Positions 1 through 6,914 of a DNA stretch of 64,000 bases are shown here, one piece after another. How positions within the stretch are numbered: position 1 is the stretch's first letter; the number at the start of each line of letters is the position of its first letter. This DNA comes from Mucilaginibacter lappiensis (GTDB lineage: Bacteria; Bacteroidota; Bacteroidia; Sphingobacteriales; Sphingobacteriaceae), in the NCBI RefSeq assembly GCF_900155965.1, contig NZ_FTMG01000006.1, positions 124,001 to 188,000 on the forward strand, in the 5' to 3' direction. Made by a program: the position numbers and the translations under genes. Below the pieces are notes generated by a model. That model was given only the letters and a program-made list of their open reading frames with translations. It ran no database searches and was not told the origin of the DNA.

Positions 1-1232
1 ATGTCAGCAAATCGTTTAGGGCTGTACATAGTAACTTTAAAAGAATTCTCCGTTTCTGTGAATTTAATAGGTGGTAAACCGTAGAATTCAACTGCTCTAA
101 CAGACTTTTCAAATCCAGATCCCCTTTCTTCACAAATATTATATCTTCGAAATGCGGCAGCTAAAATCTCATTTCTAGATTCAGGTGAAGTTCGAATCAG
201 TCTGTCGATTTTTTTACTTGGTAAAAGTCTACCGGGACTTGAAATTTCAATTCGATCTTCAAAAACCTCAATCATTGGTCCACTACCACGTATTGAAAAA
301 TCTTGATGAATCAATGCATTAGCAATAATTTCACGAAGCGCTATTTCGGGATAAACAGAAGTTTCTTCTCGTAAAGCATGTTTTATAATTTCGCTTCCTG
401 GTAGTAAGCTTTTTATGAATTGAATTAGACCTTCAAAACCTATAGCGTAACCTTTATTTCCTGGATATTCTTTGCTACCAGCTGACTTGCTTTTTCCCTC
501 ATATTTAATTACTCGGATAGATTTTCTAGATAATCCATCAAATTCGTTTAAGTTTTGTGCTGCTGCTAATGCACCGAAGTTTGATATATAATAACCATTA
601 CCATCTACCTCAACAATCATTTTCTCCTCTTTTAGCCAAAGCATTATCTCGGGTATATTTGATGGTATTGGTTTTTTTAATAGCCGATAAATTGTTGCAT
701 AATCAAGAAGTGTCATAATTTCAACTTCATTCTTTAACTTAGAGGCATTTAATTCTTCAAAAACAGGTGTTTTGCTATTAAGCATTAACCCTCCTATTTC
801 TTGTCGAGATGCTTTCCTAGTACTTCCACCACTACGGATATAACTATCCTCTATTGTTTTTGTGGCTAAGTGAACAGGCTTGACCGAACTTTCTTTGATA
901 TGGATAAATAGCAATTGCACACCTCTAAACTCTTCAATTGAATGGTCTATACTGATTAAAGGATCAACCCCATCCCGACATAAACTTGAAAGTTTACTAA
1001 CAATAGCATTAGCATCTGTTTGATTTATTCCTTTAGGAGTTGCAGTCTTGTCTTCTATACCAAAAATCATATAACCTCCTCCAGGCAAATTTGAAAAGGC
1101 ACATATGTGCTGACAAAGCTTTTCATTTTTAGGAGATAGTGTCTCTTTCCAATCTAATTCGTTTAGCTCTTGAGGAACTTTACCTAAACTATGATCCAAA
1201 TATTCTTTTGCTTTTTGAACCCAAACCTTCAT
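1..1232 (-). CDS. AlbA_2 (Schlafen-type) ATP-binding protein, partial
   Basis: An open frame of 410 codons starts at the ATG at 1232 and runs off the left edge without a stop, so the C-terminus is missing. The N-terminal part (about residues 15-140) resembles the AlbA_2/Schlafen DNA-binding domain: an early ELDWKETLS, then CAFSNLPGGGYMIFGIED. The later part (about 290-400) resembles the HATPase_c_4 domain of COG2865 proteins, with LREIIANALIHQDFS and RIEISSPGRLLPS. Such proteins are often described as RecG-like or transcriptional regulators, and many sit in mobile or defence islands. The exact role is unknown. It looks AT-rich compared with the core genes further right and lies next to an integrase, which fits an acquired island. 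The family call is fairly secure, the function is not. Confidence 0.8.
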   Translation of the reverse strand, partial: MKVWVQKAKEYLDHSLGKVPQELNELDWKETLSPKNEKLCQHICAFSNLPGGGYMIFGIEDKTATPKGINQTDANAIVSKLSSLCRDGVDPLISIDHSIEEFRGVQLLFIHIKESSVKPVHLATKTIEDSYIRSGGSTRKASRQEIGGLMLNSKTPVFEELNASKLKNEVEIMTLLDYATIYRLLKKPIPSNIPEIMLWLKEEKMIVEVDGNGYYISNFGALAAAQNLNEFDGLSRKSIRVIKYEGKSKSAGSKEYPGNKGYAIGFEGLIQFIKSLLPGSEIIKHALREETSVYPEIALREIIANALIHQDFSIRGSGPMIEVFEDRIEISSPGRLLPSKKIDRLIRTSPESRNEILAAAFRRYNICEERGSGFEKSVRAVEFYGLPPIKFTETENSFKVTMYSPKRFAD

Positions 1233-1557
1233 GTAGCCGTTTGTTTTTATTCACAAATATACCTTATTGCTTTTGAACATCTCATTTTGAGTTGTCAAGG
1301 ATTCCTTGACGGTTCGTACCTTTGTCAATTAATTTCAATAGAGATTGTAATCAGAGTTGTATAGATTCAGATTAACAGTGTATTGCTTAACGAAGACTAT
1401 TGAGAAATCTTTTACGTTCTATTGAACTGTTGCACAACTTGCAACTGTTTAAATCTATATTATTTACCCTCAGCATAAGCATTTCGAAGATATATATGTG
1501 GTTAGAAAGCACCTGTAATTCTTGTCGAAATTATAAATACTCTATTTTTCAGGCTGA
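1233..1557. promoter_or_regulatory. Spacer with possible -7 box and small palindrome
   Basis: This 325-base spacer holds no convincing gene. On the minus strand, TATATTTG (1261 down to 1254) matches the Bacteroidota -7 element TAnnTTTG and lies about 20 bases before the start of the AlbA_2 gene; I see no TTG at the usual distance. Just upstream is a 7-base inverted repeat, GTCAAGG-att-CCTTGAC (1294-1310), which could be an operator. The rest is AT-rich sequence without clear structure. Confidence 0.35.
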
Positions 1558-2778
1558 TCATATTGCCGCTAACTTTCCTTTTAAAGCAGCCATATCCTCG
1601 CTGATTTTCAAATCCACAATCTTGGCATAATGTTGAGTTTGTTTAAGCGACTTATGACCTAGCATCTTAGATACTGTTTCTATTGGTACGCCATTACTTA
1701 AAGTGACTGTAGTCGCGAACGTATGTCGAGCTATGTGAAAGGTCAGATTCTTATTAATTCTACAACTATCAGCGATTTCTTTGAGATAAGAATTCATTTT
1801 TTGGTTAGTAAGCACAGGCAGTACCAAGCCTTTATTGACGCATTTAGGATAATTCTCATATCTATCCATAATTTCCAATGCCATTGGCAGCAACGGTAAA
1901 CGAGTAGGGGATTCTGTCTTTTGACGAGTAGTTACGATCCATTTGCCGCCATCAACGCCGGTAACAATATCAGAACGCCTCAATTGGTAAACATCTACGT
2001 AGGCTAAACCAGTATAGCAGCTGAAAAGAAAAATATCACGAACATGATTAAGCCGGTCAGTCTCAAATTCCTTGTTCGCAATGGCGTTTAGTTCTTCTTT
2101 AGTGAGCGCAACACGGATCACTTCTCTCCTGTTTGTCTTAAATCCTGCAAACGGATCTCTAAGCAACCACCCTTTTTTGATGCATTCCAGTACGATTTTT
2201 TTGAAATTGCCGAGGTATTTCATCGTTGCGTTATGCCCGCACTTCCTGACACTCTTTAGCCAAAAGGCAAACTGAGAAACAAATTCATAGTCTAGGTCTT
2301 TAACATCAACATCCTCTACATGGTATTTCCACTGTATAAAAGCTGCTGTATGGTCATGTGCAGTCTTATAGCGCATTAATGTAGATGGTGCGAACTCTTG
2401 GCCAACTAGGGCCTTCATCTGTTCATTGTGATGCTTGAAAGCGAGAAGAATCATTCTCTTTTCTTCGCCTTGCCCGGTCAGTACATTTTTGAGATTTTCT
2501 GCGGTCAATACCCTATCAGCATCCATTAGCAATTTCTTGGCCTGATATACCTTGCTGCACATGACGTCCAAATAGCTATTGAGTGCTTTTGCGTCTTCTT
2601 TTAAGCCGGTCGCCCGACCCGCTGAGGCATTCCATCGCAGATTGTCCCATTGTCTTTTAGTGGCTAAATCTTTTGATATGCCATCAATTGTCAATCGCAG
2701 GTAGATGTATCTAACACTACCTTTTCCATTTTTTGGCTTCTTCAGAAAGAAGAACAGCCCGAAGCTTTTTTCTAACAT
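1558..2778 (-). CDS. Tyrosine-type site-specific integrase
   Basis: A 406-residue tyrosine recombinase of the Bacteroidota type: an N-terminal arm-binding domain (KSFGLFFFLKKPKNGKG...YIYLRLTIDG), a SAM-like core-binding domain around residues 110-210, and a C-terminal catalytic domain. Catalytic landmarks visible are HIARHTF (the HxxR box), LGHKS and the nucleophile region THYAKI-like QTQHYAKI. The first catalytic arginine position reads TGLAYVD, without arginine, as is common in this Bacteroidota subgroup. I chose the ATG at 2778 (MLEKSF) because relatives start there; upstream in-frame ATGs exist at 2787 and 2802. The gene lies just past the 3' end of tRNA-Asp and points away from it, the standard layout for an element integrated in a tRNA gene. 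It probably catalyses integration and excision of the island that continues to the left. Confidence 0.9.
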   Translation of the reverse strand: MLEKSFGLFFFLKKPKNGKGSVRYIYLRLTIDGISKDLATKRQWDNLRWNASAGRATGLKEDAKALNSYLDVMCSKVYQAKKLLMDADRVLTAENLKNVLTGQGEEKRMILLAFKHHNEQMKALVGQEFAPSTLMRYKTAHDHTAAFIQWKYHVEDVDVKDLDYEFVSQFAFWLKSVRKCGHNATMKYLGNFKKIVLECIKKGWLLRDPFAGFKTNRREVIRVALTKEELNAIANKEFETDRLNHVRDIFLFSCYTGLAYVDVYQLRRSDIVTGVDGGKWIVTTRQKTESPTRLPLLPMALEIMDRYENYPKCVNKGLVLPVLTNQKMNSYLKEIADSCRINKNLTFHIARHTFATTVTLSNGVPIETVSKMLGHKSLKQTQHYAKIVDLKISEDMAALKGKLAAI

Positions 2779-2879
2779 AACGAACATTAAAGGGTTAAAC
2801 AAATGTCGAAATGCAGCGGCTTTAAATCAAGATGTTTAATCTTTGAACATGTTGACAATCAGTTTATTACATCGATTTC

Positions 2880-2925
2880 AGCGCGTCTTTTTTTTCAATT
2901 TTAAAGACGTCATGAATGACGCGCT
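2880..2925. repeat. Nested inverted repeats upstream of the integrase
   Basis: AGCGCGTC (2880-2887) is mirrored perfectly by GACGCGCT (2918-2925). Inside lie two further inverted pairs: GTCTTT (2885-2890) with AAAGAC (2903-2908), and CGTCAT-ga-ATGACG (2908-2921). The pairs are mutually exclusive as hairpins. The location between the integrase gene and the tRNA suggests recombinase or accessory-factor sites near the element end, but this is inference. Confidence 0.5.
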
Positions 2926-2970
2926 TAAGTATTGAATAATTCGGTTCGCTTTGGAGGGGCTTAAAACCAA

Positions 2971-3004
2971 AAAAGCCTTTAAATCATATGATTTAAAGGC
3001 TTTT
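2971..3004 (-). terminator. Terminator-like perfect palindrome after tRNA-Asp
   Basis: A perfect 34-base palindrome (17-base arms, AAAAGCCTTTAAATCAT and its mirror). It lies 20 bases past the 3' end of tRNA-Asp. Its arms end in A and T runs, so it can act as an intrinsic terminator in either direction: for tRNA-Asp on the minus strand, or for anything coming from the left. Confidence 0.7.
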
Positions 3005-3024
3005 GAACATTTTTAAAATGCTTT

Positions 3025-3101
3025 TGGCGGAATGGACGGGACTCGAACCCGCGACCCCATGCGTGACAGGCATGTATTCTAACCAGCTGAACTACCACTC
3101 C
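3025..3101 (-). tRNA. tRNA-Asp (anticodon GTC)
   Basis: A 77-base cloverleaf on the minus strand. Acceptor stem GGAGTGG pairs with CCATTCC (one G-T). The D arm is GTTC...GAAT. The anticodon stem CATGC/GCATG encloses loop CTGTCAC, giving anticodon GTC. The T loop is TTCGAGT, the discriminator is G, and CCA is encoded. G73 and the GTC anticodon agree with tRNA-Asp. The gene is intact and its 3' end faces the integrase, making it the likely attachment site of the island. Confidence 0.97.
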
Positions 3102-3114
3102 GTTTTTGGGTCTG

Positions 3115-3145
3115 CAAATATACGCAGCTTTTTGTATTACGCAAA
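3115..3145 (-). promoter_or_regulatory. Bacteroidota-type promoter of tRNA-Asp
   Basis: On the minus strand TTTG (3145-3142), 19 bases, then TATATTTG (3122-3115) match the -33 and -7 elements of the Bacteroidota primary sigma factor. The -7 box ends 13 bases before the first base of the tRNA. Confidence 0.8.
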
Positions 3146-3311
3146 TGGTTTTGAAAAAAAACTTATTTATTGTGGCTACATTACTCTTTACAGGGTATAT
3201 TATGTATAGCCCGCTATTATCATTCACTTTTATAAACAACTCTATACCAACCAAAAGCAACTACAATTGCTTCAATAACTCTCGTTTGAGACCTTCTAAT
3301 TTTTTTTTAAT

Positions 3312-5696
3312 TTATTTTACGTCAAAGGTAAAATACCGGCTACCGGCATCTCCATTTGGGGTCAATCCTTGTATTAACCCTATAAATTTCCCGGTTTGAT
3401 CAGAGGTATAGAACGATAGTTGTCCTTTGCCATCAGTGTTGATATTGACATTGGGTTGCCAAAATAAAAGATTTCGAAAGTCAGGTATCCGGCTTTTGAC
3501 CGCTTCATCTGTATCATAAACCGGCGAATAAAACTCCCGCTGCAGCTGCAAACCTTCATAATCGAGCACCACGGCATGCGGATCCATTTCAACCCCTCCC
3601 AGGTCGCCTTTATAGGTGGTATAACTTAATATACCTTCATGTACCGATGGGCCATAATAATATCTTTCTCTGATTACTTCCAGTTTTTTCACCTTCAATG
3701 GGTCGATAGCAATTACTTTATCGATATTGAACACAGGTACATCGTCCAGCATAACCAAGGGGTCACCATCCAAAAATCCTTTGTCGTTCAATACTTTTAT
3801 ATGATACCTTTTATGTGACTGCACAACGTTCACCTCTCTTATATATTCGCGCAGTACCTCTTCCATAGTGGTAAAGCGGGTATAGTTATCTAAAAGATAC
3901 GTTTTGTAGGGCTTTCCGAAAAAACCGGAGCTATCAACTCCCGGGTCATAAAACTGTTTTATTTTATTGCCTGCATATATATTTTGTACCTGCATAGCCA
4001 CGCTATGCTCTTCCAGTGTTTTTTGCATCCCGGGTGTTATATTTATCCCGGGCATGTTATATTTCGTATACTGCTCAGAAAAAGGGCTCAAAACATCTAT
4101 ACGAAAAGTAGTGTCCCGTTCTGAGTTTGTTTGAGCAATGATTTCACCAGGGCCAAACAGTTGTTTGGTATTAAATATCAATCGGCCCAATGAATCACTT
4201 TTTGACGCGTATAATTGAACCCTTTTCCCCGGAACGCTTAAATACACCAATACATCTCCAGCCGGTTGACCTGTAACTGTATTCGAAACCTTCGCAGTTA
4301 TCAAATGGTCATTATATTCTGGTAAAAAATTAAACGCCTCAGGCTTACCATTTAATATATTGCTCCACTGAAATCGTCTCCAACCCTGTGTAAGCATCAG
4401 GTTATCCAGGGCAACATCAGTTTCTGCGTTAATATTTTTAAAGTAATATCCTGGTGATTCGATATTGCCGCGCAGATCCGATTTCAGCCATAGGTAGTTC
4501 ACAATATCATCCTCATCTGCATGCTGTAAGGTATCCACCCGAAAGACCGACAGGGACAAATTAGCAGGCAATGGATTCCCCACTATGCTTTTAGCCGAAA
4601 TATTTATACTAACCTTTTTTCGCACCGCATATTGTGCCCGATCTGCAGAGGCTTCGATCAATAGCTGTTGTTTAGGGCGTTTAAAATAAAGCCGTTCGCA
4701 AACGGGTTGCTTAGCGTTGTTAAAAATGGTAATGTGCGATATTCCTTCTCCAAGTTTTGCTTTATCAATTGTAAAACTGGCTGTTCCGGAGTTCATAACG
4801 GCGCTTTCGGCTATTTTAATTATTTGCCTGGTATGTGCAAAAAGATATACTTCTCCGGCACCTACGCCATTCACGGTAACCTCCAACTGTGTCCCGCCAT
4901 TATCTTTCAATTGCATGGTATAACCCTGGCTATTGATAGCCGGCAGTTCTTTAGAAATCACGTCTCCCGCAGCGGTTTTAATAATAGCCTTGTACGTGGT
5001 ATTCATAGTGGGGTTGAAGATAAAGCTCCCCATACCAAATTTCAAGGGTTCAAACCGCGCTACTGTGTCATTATGCCCATCAACAATAAATCCCTTATAA
5101 GCTTCCAATCCCAGGCCTTTAGGGGTTGTTACCTTAAAAGCTACTTTACTGGCAATACCGCCGATCAAATTTCCGCCTTCAGGGAAAAACTGCACATCGT
5201 AGCCAACTTGTGCTTGAGTTGTTTCAGCCTCAGGCATTCTTAAAGGGTTGACGATAAGAATTGTTTTCTCAAAATAATAATCGGGACTGAAGTTTTTCAT
5301 CCAGTTGGTGTAGCCTCTTAATTTATAATTACCGCTACTTAATGACACTGGTATATATAAAGAACCGTTTCCTATACCATTTTTCATGGCAATTTTTGCC
5401 TGTAATACCCCATTTTGCTCATGATCAAGCACATCTATGTATACAACCTTACTTAAATTGATTGGCTTATGACGATTGGCATCAACGCTATAAATTTTAA
5501 ACCAAATGATCTCGCCGGGCAGATAGGTACTCTTGTCTGTATGAACAAATATTTTTTCCTGTACAGATTCGCGTTGGTATTGATTAAAACTATTGGTAAT
5601 ATGATCAAATGCCTGTGCCGAACACTTTGAATGGAGCTGCAACAAAGCAGTAATTAATAAAGCTATGATTTTAGCAATCGCCTTAATTTTTTTCAT
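3312..5696 (-). CDS. Macroglobulin-like (MG2) secreted protein with plug-like region
   Basis: A 794-residue protein with an N-terminal signal peptide (hydrophobic stretch after MKKIKAIAKIIALLI, ending near KCSAQA). Residues about 45-150 look like an MG2 macroglobulin domain (EKIFVHTDKSTYLPGEIIWF, then a GNYKLRGYTNWM motif). Beta-rich regions follow. Residues about 620-720 contain LVMLDDVPVFNIDKV and KKLEVIRERYYYG, which resemble the plug domain of TonB receptors, but no outer-membrane barrel follows. The C-terminus has a final beta domain (FWQPNVNINTDGKGQLSFYT). It is the last gene of a three-gene row with a DUF4249 lipoprotein and a TonB receptor. The function is unknown; extracytoplasmic, probably periplasmic or surface-bound, is inferred. 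Confidence 0.75.
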   Translation of the reverse strand: MKKIKAIAKIIALLITALLQLHSKCSAQAFDHITNSFNQYQRESVQEKIFVHTDKSTYLPGEIIWFKIYSVDANRHKPINLSKVVYIDVLDHEQNGVLQAKIAMKNGIGNGSLYIPVSLSSGNYKLRGYTNWMKNFSPDYYFEKTILIVNPLRMPEAETTQAQVGYDVQFFPEGGNLIGGIASKVAFKVTTPKGLGLEAYKGFIVDGHNDTVARFEPLKFGMGSFIFNPTMNTTYKAIIKTAAGDVISKELPAINSQGYTMQLKDNGGTQLEVTVNGVGAGEVYLFAHTRQIIKIAESAVMNSGTASFTIDKAKLGEGISHITIFNNAKQPVCERLYFKRPKQQLLIEASADRAQYAVRKKVSINISAKSIVGNPLPANLSLSVFRVDTLQHADEDDIVNYLWLKSDLRGNIESPGYYFKNINAETDVALDNLMLTQGWRRFQWSNILNGKPEAFNFLPEYNDHLITAKVSNTVTGQPAGDVLVYLSVPGKRVQLYASKSDSLGRLIFNTKQLFGPGEIIAQTNSERDTTFRIDVLSPFSEQYTKYNMPGINITPGMQKTLEEHSVAMQVQNIYAGNKIKQFYDPGVDSSGFFGKPYKTYLLDNYTRFTTMEEVLREYIREVNVVQSHKRYHIKVLNDKGFLDGDPLVMLDDVPVFNIDKVIAIDPLKVKKLEVIRERYYYGPSVHEGILSYTTYKGDLGGVEMDPHAVVLDYEGLQLQREFYSPVYDTDEAVKSRIPDFRNLLFWQPNVNINTDGKGQLSFYTSDQTGKFIGLIQGLTPNGDAGSRYFTFDVK

Positions 5697-5747
5697 AACA
5701 GATACCTGACATTTAGTTCTATATTTTTATAGTAATGTGTTTATTTA

Positions 5748-6911
5748 TCAATTGTCTATCCAGAATGAAGGCTTTTGTGCTTTCCCCCGTATGGTGCAGT
5801 CTGCGCAGTCTGGAGACGAATAAGTGTACCCAGCTATGCCCAAGGGGGTAAATATTCCAGTTACCGGTATTCCTCCGCCCTGAATAATATAAAATAATAC
5901 ATCATTTGTTCCTGTCATTGGGTGGAAAAAAAAGGCCGAATCGGGCATACCACATTCATAAGGGTATTTTTCTATCCAATTATCAGGTAGTTGGCCTTTA
6001 TTGATGTATATTCTTTTCGATTGTGGATTGGTAATACTTATATACCCAATAACCGGCTCTGTGGGATCGCTTATATTATGAATATTCCCCTGTAACTGAG
6101 TAGGCTGTGCATCAAATATACTGCCCAATTGTTCGGTGTTTTTTTTAAGATTTTCCCAAAATTGATACCCGGCCTTGGTTAGTGCATATTGCTTAAGTAA
6201 TATGCTATATCGTAATTCCAGCTTTTCTGCATCTGATGATATAGTGGTGATAGGCCCCTGAAATATAACATCCTGTGAGAGTTTTTCCGACGAACCTAAC
6301 ACGATATTACTGGATTTATCATTCCCATAGCAATAATATATCCCCTCATTAGCATGCCTGAGCCTTACCGCACCAGCATCAACAATAAAGCCCGATTGAA
6401 ATTTAGCATGAAAGCGCCAGGTTTCTGAATAATCCCATCTGTAGTAGCGGGTATTATTTGTTGCGTCATGCGCATTGGCATATATCTGCAGGTAGTTACT
6501 TTTTGGGGTAAACCCAACACTGTCAATAGGTGGTGTTTGTTTTACTACTTCATAATCTGATGCGTATTGCTTGCCATCAGGAGTTGTAATATGCAACCTA
6601 TACTTTTGTGATGGATCAAGATGCATGGGGCCAATATCATATATGCCGTTCCCTTCTGATTGTAAAGCATAACTATTGCCTTGCTCTCCTTCTACTGCTA
6701 CGGTATAATTGGCTACTAGTTGCGTGCTTACATTTTCTGATAACTTCACCGTTCTGCTCAGGTTAATTATCGTGGAATCATTACCACTGTTAATTACTCC
6801 TTCTACAACCAGGTAATGATTATCACTACTCACAATAGGTGGGTTATATGGCTTTTTACAGCTAACTATAACTGCAAGCAGGGTAATATAGATGAGTTTA
6901 TTTATTTTCAT
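5748..6911 (-). CDS. DUF4249 family lipoprotein
   Basis: A 387-residue protein with a lipoprotein signal peptide (LAVIVSCKK: the lipobox cysteine lies near residue 18). The body resembles DUF4249: an early LVVEGVINSGNDSTIINLS motif, a beta-sandwich-like region with YRLHITTPDGKQYASDYEVV, and a C-terminal cysteine-rich stretch (YSSPDCADCTIRG). It sits 3 bases after the TonB receptor gene and 51 bases before the MG2-like gene, so the three are almost certainly one transcript. DUF4249 genes commonly follow receptors of this kind in Bacteroidota. A surface lipoprotein partner of the receptor, analogous to SusD, is a reasonable inference but unproven. Confidence 0.85.
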   Translation of the reverse strand: MKINKLIYITLLAVIVSCKKPYNPPIVSSDNHYLVVEGVINSGNDSTIINLSRTVKLSENVSTQLVANYTVAVEGEQGNSYALQSEGNGIYDIGPMHLDPSQKYRLHITTPDGKQYASDYEVVKQTPPIDSVGFTPKSNYLQIYANAHDATNNTRYYRWDYSETWRFHAKFQSGFIVDAGAVRLRHANEGIYYCYGNDKSSNIVLGSSEKLSQDVIFQGPITTISSDAEKLELRYSILLKQYALTKAGYQFWENLKKNTEQLGSIFDAQPTQLQGNIHNISDPTEPVIGYISITNPQSKRIYINKGQLPDNWIEKYPYECGMPDSAFFFHPMTGTNDVLFYIIQGGGIPVTGIFTPLGIAGYTYSSPDCADCTIRGKAQKPSFWIDN

Positions 6912-6914
6912 TGC

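Noticed and set aside
3003..3209. An open frame across tRNA-Asp resembling a widely annotated small hypothetical protein
   Set aside because: Its start overlaps the tRNA, and the AEWTGLEPATPC reading is a common false protein derived from tRNA sequence.
3106..3399. Open frames on the plus strand in the spacer right of the tRNA
   Set aside because: They overlap the tRNA promoter and the end of the MG2 gene, with no recognisable start context or family.
4668..5243. A 191-residue plus-strand frame opposite the MG2 gene
   Set aside because: No conserved features; the opposite strand encodes a coherent protein.
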